In this document: positions 34,004 to 46,845 of the stretch, in pieces | How positions within the stretch are numbered: position 1 is the stretch's first letter | How the letters are laid out: the number at the start of each line of letters is the position of its first letter | Assembly (NCBI GenBank): GCA_037501455.1 | Contig: CM074855.1 | Location: forward strand, 32,769,001 to 32,833,000 | DNA length: 64,000 nucleotides | Reading direction: 5' to 3' | From: Lantana camara | Lineage: Eukaryota > Streptophyta > Magnoliopsida > Lamiales > Verbenaceae | Program-made: the position numbers and the translations under genes | The notes under the pieces: generated by a model | What the model was told of the DNA's origin: nothing | The model's input: only the letters and a program-made list of their open reading frames with translations | The model's database searches: none

Positions 34004-36182
34004 AAGTATAAGATTTATCTAAATATTTTTAATAATTGAACTATAAAAATATAATTATTTAAAATATTAATATTTTAATTTTAAATATAATAATCGGACA
34101 TCAGTTGAAATTTAATATTTAATGGATAATCTCACATATAGAAATAAAAAATTTATACTTTTAAATTAACATTCACATTAGATGCACACTTTTAAAAATA
34201 TTATTTTATCGTGTTTTATCATATTCGTGTCGAACACCTTGTATGGTGTTTCTCACTTGTTAAAATTTAAAACTAATTTGTATTGTATCATATTTATACC
34301 GATGCATTATAAGCATTTAGTCACTCATGCATATATAAAAAATCATATGATAATTATAAAATTAATATGATAAATTAAATTATAATTTATTTTTTATTAT
34401 ATACTTAGTTTGATTTGTAAAATCGTTCTTGTTTTCTTTAGATTAATGAGACTTGTTTGCTATTTTACAAATTAATCTGATTTGTATAAATAAATATTTT
34501 TAACGAATTTAATACTTTAGAATAAATATATAGTGTTAATGACATTTTAAATTCAGTCTAAATTATAAAAATTGTAGTTTGTACCCGGCAGTTAAAATTA
34601 CAAATTAATATTGATAATATGTATTAATTATAAATTTATTAAAGATAACATAAAATTAGTATTGATAATATGTATTAATTATCTTATAGGTTATAATAAA
34701 CTCCTCGAGAACTCACTAACTTTATGCACGATTTCCGCCTTACCTCTCTCTCTATCTTTCCTATTAATGATTATTTCTTAAACATGATCATTTGTGTGTA
34801 TAGATTACAATATATATGTCTCGTGTAATAGTTTTTGAAATTTTTATCATTCACTCTAATATAGTTTTACTAAACTTATATGGATACAATACAAATTTAG
34901 TCTAACAGAATGTATTGCAGTCTAAGCACACACAAATCATACACTAAAGGTACTACATTAAATGCGTATCTCATAATCTGATACTAAGCAATACTTTCGA
35001 CCTAACTGAAGGGATGCTTTCACTTTTCATTCCTCTTTAACCGAATCTAGTATGTTTGACATTAAATACCTTTTAATGGCTTGATATATGGCCTCAAAAG
35101 TTGACACGGTCCTTGCTAAGGTCATAGATAGTATCTTGGTTCGTAACACTTATCAACCTCTCGACTAGTGATCTAATTGATGGGACCTCTTTTTTTAATG
35201 CGGTGTTCAACTTTTTGGCCTTTATGCTTGGTAATTTACCAGCTTGGCCACCGGATTGACCTCACGACCTCTCGTATATTGGTCGTTTGGAGGTTAAGTA
35301 AATCTTTTATAATTTTTTTTATATGTATTTTTTGTATCTCTTTTTCTCTCCATTTTATACTCTTATTCTTTTTGAATATTTTTTTTCTACTTTTTCTCTT
35401 TTTATTTTAAAACATAATTCAATTTATGATTTTTTTTAATCATACTCTTATTCTTTTTGAGTATATTTTTTTTTGGTTTTTCATTTTTTTATTTTAAAAC
35501 ATAATTCAATTTATGATTTTTTAAATCAAATGTATGATATTGTATTAAAATAGTACAAATATATCTTCTCATAAAATAAAATATTGCTCCTTATATTATC
35601 ATACACATTAATTTTAATAAATAATCACATTCGTAAATATGGATATAAGTTCATAGGTTATGTTATTAGTAAAGTAATAAATCTAATAGGAACTAATATT
35701 GGTGTAACTTATAATTTTGTACCACAAAATTTTACAGAGTCTTTAATTAGTTTAACAAAATTTTTATCTTTATCTTTTATCTTTTTTTCCATTCATTTGA
35801 CAACCGGATATTTTTATCGTATTCAATATTTTCTTTTATATTTGTCTACTTTAATTTCAATTGTACTATTTAATTTTTTTTTATTTTATTACCTTAACAA
35901 GTTAGAAACTTTAGCAAAAACTATAATAGACATACTTATCATTATTATTTTTAATAATTCGTAGACTCTCATAATAGTTATTTGAGTTATCTTCTAATTT
36001 TGATATCCGTGTGTATATATATTAAAATAAAATAATTTTTTCTTATATTCTTTACTTTCCTCTTTACTATTTTTCTTATATTTTTTTCTTATTTATATTT
36101 TTTGTGAGTATATTTAAGATTTATGTTAGTTTTTCTATAATCAATTTTATGCATGTAGTAGAAATAGTTCAAAGATTATACT
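34004..36182. other. AT-rich intergenic DNA, possibly Helitron body
   Basis: No supported gene. Long open frames (for example 35584-35964) are Ile/Leu/Phe/Tyr-rich and reflect base composition. CT-rich stretches lie near 34735-34760. An 87-bp tandem duplication lies at 35358-35530. Confidence 0.4.
35358..35530. repeat. two-copy tandem duplication, about 87 bp, T-rich
   Basis: ACTCTTATTCTTTTTGA(A/G)TAT with a following T-run and TATTTTAAAACATAATTCAA occurs twice in direct succession, diverged only in the homopolymer runs and a few substitutions. Confidence 0.6.
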
Positions 36183-37013
36183 TGATGGGGTCTAATCCGA
36201 GATGACAAACTCCAACACTTTAGAATTTGTTTAGGTGGGGAAACAGAGATCTGAAAGCTCAGGCGAGGATCGTCGGAAGAGATGGGTTCAACCTGCTAGG
36301 AACAAACACCAAAAATGGTCAGAAGGTCAAGCTGGGGGAATGGGGGGTGATTCCCAGTTTGGCTCTCCGATGCTCAAGTCAGTCTTCAAGTTATGAAGAA
36401 GATGGAGATGAAACAGAGCTTAGGAGTATGAAGCTTGCTTATAAAGCATGGAGGATTCTCAGTATTTATAGGTGAGGGTCAGGGCCCTTTAGGTAATTGT
36501 CACCATGTGGTCCTGCATTGGTGTTTCCCTAGACACGTGGCGTAATGAGGAGCCTCTGAAAGAGATCTCCTGTAAAAGCCTGCGAAAAGGTTGGTGACGG
36601 GTAACAGTGGCAGGTGCACTGGTGTGTACCTGGTGTCAGAGAGCCTTTTGGGGTTGTTACCGAGGGCCAGGTACGCTTGGGTTTTTGATATGGGCTTTGG
36701 GGCTCGCAGGTCCGAGGGGAACCTGGGCCCAAAGCGTTGGCGTGAAGGGAATGGTTTTGCCTTGGTGACAATGGATGAATCCCTTCGAGGGCGAGCTCAG
36801 GGGTAACCCCGAGGGTCGCACAGAGTGCATATCGCTACGTTTACTCACCCGCTTGAGGGAAGCCAGGGTCCCTTGTGAGGATGGTGTGGGCATATCTTCG
36901 AGGGGAATGCTCACACGCAAGGGGGATTTGAGGTGCCCTTGAGGTGCCACGTTGTAATGTTAGGACTGGGCCACGTGTCGCATACGTGTTATGAGTGTAT
37001 TTTAGCCTCATCA
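36183..37013 (-). repeat. 3' LTR of Tat element D1 (831 bp)
   Basis: Plus-strand ends are TGATGGGGTC and AGCCTCATCA, an imperfect terminal inverted repeat. On the minus strand it starts TGATGAGGCT and ends ACCCCATCA. A polypurine tract (AATTGGGGGCCAAAA on the minus strand) lies directly inside it. TATAAATA on the minus strand (36463-36470) would be the LTR promoter. The left flank is ATACT. Confidence 0.65.
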
Positions 37014-37330
37014 TTTTGGCCCCCAATTCTGTAGCTCACAGTAATGTGGATTGTAGAATTTAGACTTTCAAAGTTCCGAGGGTCACTTCTTGGCGGGGAG
37101 GCTGAGCGCTCGTGGGCTCTGTTCTGAGGCTGCATTTAATGCAGTCCTTTCACCTTGACCGCTCGGGATGTCAGGCATTAAATGCCTCTTAAGATAGTGG
37201 GTACACCTTTTCAGGAGGCAGGGCGTGAACTTAGGGACGTGTGCGACATTTCACAAAAGTGGGCAGTTTTCCTAGGCGAGAATGATTACACCTTTTGAAT
37301 TTACTACCCGAATCCCACCAACTCTCTCTC

Positions 37331-37340
37331 CTATAAATAA
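37331..37340 (+). promoter_or_regulatory. TATA box of the D1 antisense gene
   Basis: CTATAAATAA lies 251 bp before the ATG at 37582, after a CT-rich stretch. The D2 copy has CTATAAATAG 284 bp before its ATG. This promoter fires opposite to the LTR promoter. Both copies also share AATTCTGTAG...GTAGAATTT at 37025-37060 and 54240-54280. Confidence 0.6.
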
Positions 37341-38171
37341 GGAGATTCAGATCCACTTCAAGTTTGTTTTCACGCAATCACTTTCAGAGCACTTCCAAAT
37401 CTCAGAAGTTCCTTTCGCACACTTCAGAAAACTCAGGCAATCTTCAAGGCTTCAAGAAACTTAGGTATTTTCCCAGACCTTTTCTAACTCTTCTTTTGCT
37501 AACTTTAGAGCAGTAGGTCTTCTTCTCAATCTTTCTCCAACATTTCCCTTTCTCCCTTGATATCATCTTCCAACTTCCACCATGTCTGGAGAATATATTA
37601 ATGAGATAGTTAGAGAAATAGACGATATGGCGAGTTCTAGTACCTCTTCCCATAATCCTACTCTTCACCATGAAACAGTAGAGGAAATTTTTGGCGAAGA
37701 TAGGGATGAGGATCTTGAAGCTGCTATGTCGGCCATGGGGGAAAGGAATCCTGGTATAGTGGATCATCTCTTTGAGGAGATGGATCTGGTTTTAGAGGCG
37801 GAGCGTCAAGGGGTGACTTTGCTCCTGACAGAGGGTTCCACCAATCTGCACCATCGTACGGTAATTGTGGCAATCCCGGCCCAACCCATGAGGAGACGGT
37901 TGCCGGACCTTAAGAGGAACCCAACACAAATCGCCGGAAAAGGAGCAAGAAATCCAAAAAAATCCGTAGAGGGGGAGAGTTCAGGCATGCAAGCCACTGA
38001 TAAGACCCCTGATAAGATTCAGAGCACAATATCTGTGGGGGATTCGGTTACATTAAGGGCCCCAATACATTGGGATGAGAGGTTCACTTACAGGCTACTA
38101 GAGGCACATGAGAGGGCCAACAACCTGCCTCTTGGAGAAATGACGGTATACAAGGACACTGTTGTAGCAGG

Positions 38172-40079
38172 TGTTGGAAAACAAGAATCAGAAAGCAGCG
38201 AAATTTAAAAAATTTTCCCAACAAAAGGATCTTGAACTCGCAATCGTGTAACCAAATTCGTAGAGATAGAAAACTTACTTTTCTTTTATTCTTTCTTGAA
38301 GCGTTTCAAGCCACCCAAGAATGCTCTTCTCGCGGCTTGATCCCCTCTCCTTGGTAAAGCTCGAATCTTCAAACTTCTAACTTGAAGCTCTCCAGAGATA
38401 GTCCACCAACTTGATCACAATCTAACTAGTAAGGATGCTAGTTCTCTAGTTAGTGTTTAGGCTTAACCTAGGGTTTCGTTTTATCTTGGAGAAAGGATAG
38501 TGTTCAACACATGAACCAAAAGAATTGCCAATTAGCTCCTAGAGGAGCTCGAGCTCCCCTATTTATAAGAGGGGGAGTACCGAAATTCCTAGTCCTTAAT
38601 GGGCTAGGATTTTGGTCTCTCTCTCTCCTATTACTTGATCATCAAGTAATTTTGACTTTGACTTTGAATTATAATTCAAATCAACTTTCAAGAGAGCTAA
38701 AAATATCCAAACTATTTTTGGATAATTTTATACTTTATTTATTTAAAATAAATAACTTATTTTTATCTAATTAATTAATTCATAATTAATTAACTAGATT
38801 ATTTTCTCCAAAATAAGACTTTTTCTTTTAATTCAAAATTAAACCAAAGTCTATTAAATAATTAACACATTAATTATTTAATATATAAATAAATTTACAC
38901 GTGTGGTGCACACGTGTCCATGTATGACACGTGTCACTCACGTGACCCATACGTGTGTTTCACACATGTGGAACCCATTTGGCTCGATTAACTCGTTTTT
39001 TGTGTGACCCTCTAGGTTCTCAATTCAATTAGCAGTGACCCTAATTAATTAATTCACTAATTAATTAATCAGTCCACAGATTAAACGACCATAGTCTAGC
39101 AACAGGTGTTTAAACCCTAGCTGAATTGGAATGTTCGGATTCGACAGAACCTTTAAGTCATTGATTCATGTGAGATACAATCCTCCTACTTACTATCTCT
39201 CAACCAAGATCTAGGGTAAGGGAATAATCAGAACCCTAATAATCCGGTCTTAAAGCTAAGTGCATTTCATATCCATTTGATCTCAATCCAAGAAACCCTT
39301 TTCTTGATGTCTTGATCTACTGCCTTGGCCAAGGACTCCATATGGCATATGAATGACTTACACAATAAGAGATCACCTTGCAAATGCAAGTGTAGGTCCT
39401 TTCTTGATTCTCATTCACTTTCATGAATCACTTGTGCAGCCCCAACATAAGCCTTGAATCAGTTGTCTAAGGCGACACCCTTTAAAGCTTATACCTAAGA
39501 CTACTGAGTTAACTCATAAAGTGACAAGGAACCTCAAGTCTAAGGATCAATTAATCACATCAATGACTCGTGAGATATTTCCTAATCTGGAAGTTTCTAT
39601 TTCCTGAAATAGAAACTTCCTTTCCCATTTAGGAATCTTCTCACACGGGGCACCTCAGTGAACTTACTTATTGAAGTAAGCACCCTCATGTATCACGCAC
39701 GTATCAACTATACACTTTGCACCTCCATGAAACAAGGTGGTCCTTCTTAAGGGCGTGATCACACAAGCATGCCTTAGAGGAGTCAGGTTGACACTCCCAC
39801 TGTCTGTAGGACTCATCGGCTTGGAGTATTTTACTAATCATGACTTATGTGATATAGGGCTCGTTTCATGAACCATTTCACCTAAATGGTAGAGTCCGAA
39901 AGTCATCAGGATTAGGGGAGTTCTCATACATGCACAGCTAAAGTAAACGCATACCAAACAAGAGCATATAAAGAAGTGTTGCCTCAATTCGTTATTTCAT
40001 TCAAAGATTGTCTATGATTACAATAAGGAAAAGCACAAAGCGGATATACAATCGGCTTTCTAGGGCACTATTCCTAACA
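38172..40079 (-). repeat. 3' LTR of the copia element
   Basis: Plus-strand ends are TGTTGGAAAAC and TTCCTAACA. A polypurine tract (AAGTGGGAGAT on the minus strand) adjoins it at 40080. It keeps four G-boxes (38898-38944) but lacks a stretch of about 38 bp around 38998 that the 5' LTR retains. Confidence 0.9.
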
Positions 40080-40119
40080 ATCTCCCACTTGCCCGTCAAA
40101 GCCATTCTAAAGCTACTTT

Positions 40120-41049
40120 AAGTCCCATCTTCTGAAGATGACCTTAGAAAGCTTCTCGACTAAGGGGTTTAGTAAGTGGATCTGCCACGTTCTCTGCTGA
40201 TGTGACCCTCTCAATTTGCACATCTCCTCTTTTGATAATATCACGGATTAGGTGATACTTCCTCATAATATGCTTGGTCCGTTGGTGAGATCTTAGTTCT
40301 CTTGCTTGAGCAACCGCCCCAGTGTTGTCACAAAACACAGTAATGGGGTTTTTCATGCTAGGAACAACATTCAATTCTTGAATGAAGTTTCTAATCCAAA
40401 CACCTTCCTTAGCTGCATCATTTGCAGCCAAGTATTCGGCCTCAGTGGTCGAATCTGCAGTGGTAGTTTTCTTGGAACTCTTCCAACTCACTGCTCCGCC
40501 GTTTAGGCAGAAAATGTATCATGACATTGACTTAAAATCATCTAAGTCAGATGCAAAGCTCGCATCGCAGTATCCTTCGACAATAAGATCTTTCTGACCT
40601 CCGTAAACTAAGAACAAATCTTTAGTACTTTTCAAGTACTTAAGAATATTCTTCACGACAGCCCAGTGACCATCTCCAGGGTCAGATTGGAAACGACTTG
40701 TTACACTAAGTGCATAAGCCACATCCGGTCAAGTACATAACATTGCATACATTATGCTACCTATGGCTGATGCATAAGGTGTATGAGTCATTCTTTCCTT
40801 CTCAAGGTTGGTCTTAGGACACATCTTCTTTGAAAGACATGTTCCTACACTCATAGGAAGGTTCTTAACCTTTGTTGACTCCATATTGAATCTCTTCAAT
40901 ACTTTGTCAATGTACATTGACTGTGATAGTCCTATTAACCTTCTAGATCTATCTCTATAGATTTTAATTCCAAGGATATAGGACGCACAGTGGCGGAGCC
41001 AGAAATTTAATTCAGGGGGGTCATATTAGGCTTCCCCCCCCCCCCCCCC

Positions 41050-41094
<45 letters not shown>

Positions 41095-43960
41095 GAAAAC
41101 CTTGTCAAATATCGAAAATGCAAGATAAACCCTATGTTTCAAAAATTAGCATAAAAAATTATATGTTTTATAAAAATAAACATAAAAAATTCTTACACGT
41201 TGTTTGAGTCATACGTGTTGCCCACGAAAATAAAAGCAAAAATTAGACAAAAAATATTTGTAAATAGAAAATTACAAAGAAATATAATAGAATATAATAG
41301 AAAATATTGAAAACGGTATATACAGGAAATAAATGAATAATATAAATACCACAAAATTTTTTATCGGAAAGTAAAACATGAAAGGAAAGACATAAATCAA
41401 AAGTTGGTAGAAAACATACATTAAAGAAAAATTAATGGGTAAACATTTACACATTAAAATAAATTATTTTACAATCTATTTTAGAAAATTTTTAAATATT
41501 GAGGCACAATTGGTACAAAAACAATATTTTTGTAAAGAAAATTCATTGAATCCGAGTCATAAGGTTTTCTGTACAAAATTAAGAAAAACACAAGGTTTTC
41601 TATGATATTTTGTATAACATGAGGTTTTTTTCTGTCCATTTCTAAAGTTTGGTGCATATAACTCATATATTATTTGTGTGGTCTCAATTATCAATATTTT
41701 ACTATATTGACCCTAACTAGTATTAATCTTAACTTTGATGAGGGGGGTCAATAATGAAAAATCGCATAAAATTACATGCATATATCTATATATTTATATA
41801 TATATAATAATAATATATATAAAAAATTTTTTTTTTGAAGTTGAGGGGGGTCAATTGCACCCCCTCTTCTGAACGTGGCTCCGCCAGTGAGGACGCATCA
41901 CCAAGATCTTTCATCTCGAATTGGTTCGATAACCATAACTTAGTTACTTTCATGTCATCCTTCGAATTCCCAATAAGAAGGATGTCATCAACATAAAGTA
42001 CTAAGAATTGCACTGAGGTCTCCAATTCCTTTCTATACACACAAGACTCATTCAAAATTTGAATGAAGCCAAACACTTTGACTGACTCATCAAATCGAAT
42101 GTTCCAATTCCTAGAAGCTTGTTTCAATCCATAGATTGATCTTTGGAGTTTGCAAACCTTTTGCTCACTCCCACTGAATGTGAAACCTATGGGTTGCTCC
42201 ATATAAATGTCTTTGTCAATGTCACCATTGAGAAAGGCAGTTTTCACATCCATTTGCCATATCTCATAGTCATAATATGCAGCAATGGCAAGCATGATCC
42301 GAATAGACTTTTGCATTGCAACTGGCGAAAAAGTTTCATCAAAGTCCACGCCGGGTCTTTGAGTGAATCCTTTTGCAACCAGTCTTGCTTTGTAGGCTGC
42401 AATGCTTCCATCAACTCCAAGCTTTCTCTTAAAGATCCATTTGCAACCTATGGGTTTGACCCCATCAGGCAAATGTACCAAGGTCCAAACTTGGTTGGAG
42501 TTCATGGAATCCATTTCGGATTTCATGGCTTCTATCCACTGTTCAGAGTCAGAATCTGAAAGTGCCTCCTCATATGTTAAAGGATCATTATCCTTTTGAG
42601 AGATTTCATGGAAGAATCCATACCATCTCTCCGGCTGTCTAGGAGTGCGTTCAGAACGCCTTAGAGGAGGATTTTCATGTGTATCGAACGTGATTGGTTG
42701 TAGTTGATCAGAAGGGGAAGTTTCTTCAGTGGGTGGTGTGGGATCACTTTGTACTTCTTCTAATTCTATGATCTTGCCTTTCTTTTCTTTAAGGAACGGA
42801 TCCTCAAGAAAAGTGGCATTTCTGGAAACAAACACCCTTTGCTCAGATTGATCATAGAAGTAGTATCCTATGGATTCCTTAGGATAACCTACAAAGTAGC
42901 ATAAGTTAGAACGAGATTCTAACTTATCTCCCACTGTCCTCTTCACGTAAGCAGGACAACCCCAAATTCTTAAGTAAGAATAACTAGGGATTTTACCATG
43001 CCACATTTCATAGGGCGTTGTTGGGATTGACTTAGAGGGAACTAGATTCAAAATCTTTGCTGCACTTTCTAGGGCATAACCCCAGAAAGAAGGTGGTAAG
43101 TCAGTGAAACTCATCATGGAACGAACCATATCAAGTAGGGTTCGATTCCTTCTCTCAGAAACTCCATTAAGCTGAGGAGTTCCCGGAGGAGTCCATTGAG
43201 AGATAATCCCATTATCTTTGAGATGATTAAGGAATTCTTCACTAAGATATTCGCCTCCTCGATCAGATCGAAGTGCTTTGATCTTGTGACCAGTTTGGTT
43301 CTCAACCTCCTTTTGAAATTCTAAGAATTTCTCAAAAGCTTCAGATTTATACTTCATTAAGTATATATAACCATACCGACTGAAGTCATCAGTAAAGGTT
43401 ATGAAATACTGATGATTGTTTCTAGTGCTTACACTAAGCAGTCCACAAACATCAGTATGGATCAAATCCAAAACCTTAGTGGCACGTTCCACAGTTCCTT
43501 TAAAATGAACTTTGGACATTTTTCCTTTGAGACAGGATTCGCAAGAAGTTAACTCCTTAAGATGATTTTCAGAGAATGATCCTAAAGTGTTTATCTTGCT
43601 AATTCTGTTCTTGGAAATGTGTCCTAATCTAGCGTGCTATAAGGGAGCTGAAACTTTGTCATCTCTCTTACGCTTCGTTTCTCGTTATATATTCATGATA
43701 TTGATATTCTGAGTTAGATAAAGTCCATTACTTAGAGTACCGATGTGAACGGAAGAGTTGTTCTGTTTGATAAAATATTTACCATTCTTAATATAAGTTT
43801 CATAACCTTCACAATCTAATATTGGAACTGAAATTATATTACGAATAATGCTCGGTACATAAAGGACTTTATTCAAGACTAACTCAAAACTACCTAAAAC
43901 TAATCTAATTGTGCCTAAAGCTCGAGCTTCAATGTTTGAGCCATCGCCGATCTTCAAGAC
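40120..43960 (-). pseudogene. copia pol polyprotein (protease, integrase, RT, RNase H), inactivated
   Basis: Read leftward from 43960: the protease C-terminal part (MKIGDGSNIEARALGTIRL); a GAG-pre-integrase region with a stop replacing Trp in the LWHARLGH motif (near 43635) and another at 43683; an integrase core with HTDVCG, FTDDFSRYGYIY and SERRNRTLLDMVRSM; a copia RT with KARLVAKGFTQ, MDVKTAFLNG and YVDDILLIG; then the hAT insertion. The frame resumes unchanged at 40979. The RNase H has STTEAEY, the CDN box and RTKHI. Stops near 40729 (a CGA-to-TGA type change), 40519 and 40143 add to the damage. The protease catalytic region is joined to gag by a small deletion and frameshift, and the catalytic Asp codon is missing. 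Apart from the lesions, the domains have usual lengths. Confidence 0.85.
40988..41889. mobile_element. non-autonomous hAT element (902 bp) in the copia RT
   Basis: Terminal inverted repeats CAGTGGCGGAGCCA/TGGCTCCGCCAGTG and a perfect 8-bp duplication AGGACGCA (40980-40987 and 41890-41897) are typical of hAT elements. The interior is AT-rich with a 20-C run (41035-41054), an adjacent CA microsatellite and AT repeats, and has no transposase. Removing the element and one duplication restores the RT reading frame. Confidence 0.88.
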
Positions 43961-44009
43961 ATATTCTCCTTCTTTGAGTTATTGGACTTCACTTAGCATC
44001 TGTACATCA

Positions 44010-44918
44010 TTACAGATATGAGTTCCACAACCGGTATTCCCAAGAACTAGAATTAATAGAAAGATTTACTTCAACGAGAAAGATACCTTTCTTTAGAGTA
44101 GCCTTGTACTCTGGGCAGTTTCTCCTCCAATGTCCCGCTTTGCCACAATGGAAGCAAACATCCTCTTTCTGATCACGCTTCTTCTTTTGGGCCTTCCCCT
44201 TCGAAATGCCACCAGTGGGCCTAAGGGGTTTCTTCTTCTTCTTTTGGGCTTTCTTGCCCTTACCTTTAGAAGGTCCAGAAGAGGAAGATGGAGCATTCAC
44301 CATCAAAACCTTATTGTCCTTCTTGATCGTGCTTTCAGCAGTCACAAGCTGACTAATCAGCTCAGCTACAGTAGCACCAGCATGATTCATGTTGAAGTTA
44401 AGGACAAATGGGTTGAATGATGGTGGGAGCGAAGCTAGCAACAAATCCACTGAAAGCTCATCTTTCAGTGGCATGTCCATGGAGGCAAGTTTCTCAGTAA
44501 GGGCAAGAAACTTGAGTCCATATTCATGGACACTTGAACCTTCCCTCATTCTCAAGTGGAACAATTCCTTTGAAGTGTTATACCTTGTAACACGTTCATG
44601 AGGGCGGTAAAGTTGCTCTAAGTGGTCGTAAATCTCCCAAGCGAATTCCATGGCCTCATGTTGCCTTTGCAAGTCCGGAGACATGTTAGCCAACATAAGG
44701 CAACGGGCTTGGAGATTATCATCCTTCCACTTCTGAATCGCGTCCCGCTCGGCCCGAGTGGGAGCCTCCCCTTCGGGGCTAGGCTCCCTTTCGAAGAGAA
44801 CATAAGTTCTCTTCTCAGAATCTAAAATGATTTTTAGATTCCTCAGCCAATCAGAATAGTTGGGACCAGTCAACTTGTTTGACTCGAGGATCGATACAAG
44901 AGGGTTTTTGGTTGCCAT
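44010..44918 (-). pseudogene. copia gag (UBN2-type) with CCHC zinc knuckle
   Basis: A 302-codon frame starts at ATG 44918 with MATKNPLVSILESNKLTGPN, the usual plant copia gag start. The UBN2-like gag region follows (EIYDHLEQLYRPHE, LRMREGSSVHEYG). A Lys-rich linker leads to one zinc knuckle, CFHCGKAGHWRRNC, near residue 266. The frame then runs out of register: gag should continue into protease, but a small deletion near 44040 shifts frame and removes the catalytic aspartate codon. Gag itself looks intact. Confidence 0.85.
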
Positions 44919-45124
44919 TTCAAAACACGTAGAGAATCACAGAATCTACGACCTAAATGGTAAAACAGAGAACTAGTGAGCATGCTGAATTATAACGATA
45001 TACAAAAGATAAGGTCTTTAATCTAATGTAGCTCCCACTGTTTTTCAAAGATCTATAATTCCCAAAGATCTAAGAGGAACACGTTTCCCAATGGGTACTA
45101 AGATCCTAGGCATTTTACCTCGAA

Positions 45125-45444
45125 CCCACGACTCGCGGACATTCTAAGTAAGAACCCTAGGTAGGTACAACTTACCAATTCTAACACCTTTAGAACTCTT
45201 AGTAATTGTTTTTGCATCACCTATCTTTCAATATGGACCCACGACTCGTGCGGCATCCATATTTACTTAGGCGTTAAGCTAGACCCATCAATCATAAGAT
45301 CATGACCAAAACTTAGTTCGAACGACCCACGACTCGCGGACATCGCCCTTGCTAAAATTGACCATGAAATATCGATCATTTAAAATGATCAATTAGGTAA
45401 CTAAGAACTAACAAGCTCCACTAGCTATCCCACGACTCGCGGAC
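45125..45444 (-). repeat. four dispersed copies of a 16-nt motif in the copia leader
   Basis: CCCACGACTCGCGGAC (plus-strand reading) occurs at 45125, 45326 and 45429, with a variant, CCCACGACTCGTGCGG, at 45238. Intervals are 113, 88 and 103 bp. The variant is enclosed by perfect 8-bp arms AATATGGA/TCCATATT, and the last copy by near-complementary CTAGCTAT/AATAACTAG, so each copy may sit in a hairpin loop. Confidence 0.7.
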
Positions 45445-46594
45445 AATAACTAGCTTCACTTACTAAACTTAAAACCTATTGATGGAATGCTAGGAATTTA
45501 ATTCAAAATTTGCATCTCGAATTAAATACCTATTTGTTCGAAATTAGCTTAATATTTAATGGGAATTTTCGAATCAACCGGAGAGTTGTCCGGTTCGACC
45601 TCACCAACATATATGTTATCCAATTTTATTAGTCTTGATTAATGCAAGTACACTTAAATGCATTTCAAACAAGCACATAAACAGATAACATGTCCTAGCA
45701 TGATACTAACATGTAATGATCATGGGTTCTACCTATCTTATGCGTGATATGTGGGAGCCACTCCACAATCACAAGTTCTAGCATACATGCCACATAAACA
45801 GTTTAAATCACATAAGGGAAAGCGGTAACAAAATACGAGCCCTATCTCTATTACATTTAACAATTGAGATTCCCCTCCCTAGCATTTTGAGGGGTCTTCA
45901 CTTATGGCCTCCTTGTTACTTGAATGTGGTCCATCTTACTCCATGGGTGCATTGTCTCCAAAATGAAAATAAAACCTCACCACCTATCTCTACTCTCACA
46001 TTACAATAAAAAGAAAAAGACATAAAGTAATAAGGCTCAATCTTCATATTGGCCTTAGACAATTACACGGGGCATACCCCGGGCCTCAAAAACAGTAATA
46101 TGGAAAGCCACATAATAAATCACATAACAGTACGCACATAAGTGAGGCTCCAACCTCAATTGAAAAACGCAACTATAGGGCTCCAACCCCAATTTAAACC
46201 ATCCATGTGCATAAATTAAAACCATACATAAGTCTAAACCCATGGTCACCTAACATGCTTTTGCAAGAATTTAAATTTAACCAATAAATTAAAATTCCCG
46301 TTTCAAGTCCTAATGACTTAAAACACGACTTGACGCGAGTCTTATTTATAAAAATTTTCAATAAATCCCAAATTACCAAAACAAATAAAATTCCAATTAA
46401 TTTCTGAAAATTAATAATTTTATCAAAGATGTACTTTCCCAAAATATAAACCGTTTCTATTTCTGAAAAATCCCAATTTTAAATTTTATTCAAAAATTAA
46501 AATAAATATTCAAAAAATAAAATTTTTAAAATTAAAATAAAAAATTGGGATTGGATTGCACGAAACACGAAAAATCAGATTGCGACAGAGAAAA

Positions 46595-46845
46595 CGGGTC
46601 GCGCGCACGCGCGCGGCAGGCTGGCACAACGAGCGGCCGAGGCCGCGCTAGTGCGTGCGCGCGCGCTAATGCGCGCGGCCCTCTCGGCCAGTGCGGGCGG
46701 GCGATGGGCGGGCGCGCGTAGCAGGGCCTCCCGCGCGGTTGTGGGAGGGTGCTGGGCGGCTGCCCTGTGCGCACCTAGGCCAGGCGGGCGGTGCGCGCGA
46801 AGCGCACGCGTGCGACTCCTTCGCGCGCGGGGTTTCACGTGTTGG
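46595..46845. other. GC-rich, CG-repeat island in the copia leader
   Basis: About 250 bp dominated by GCGCGC, CGCGCGGCC and GGCGGGCG words in an otherwise AT-rich element. Open frames on both strands here are Ala/Arg-rich and follow from composition. It might fold strongly in RNA or be captured foreign sequence. Confidence 0.6.

Noticed and set aside
35584..35964. 126-codon hydrophobic open frame resembling a membrane protein
   Set aside because: Lies in extreme AT-rich DNA where Ile/Leu/Phe/Tyr frames arise by composition; no start context or homology.
45125..45444. CRISPR-like reading of the regularly spaced 16-nt motif
   Set aside because: Plant nuclear retrotransposon leader; four copies only, spacers about 75-97 bp and unequal, no cas genes.
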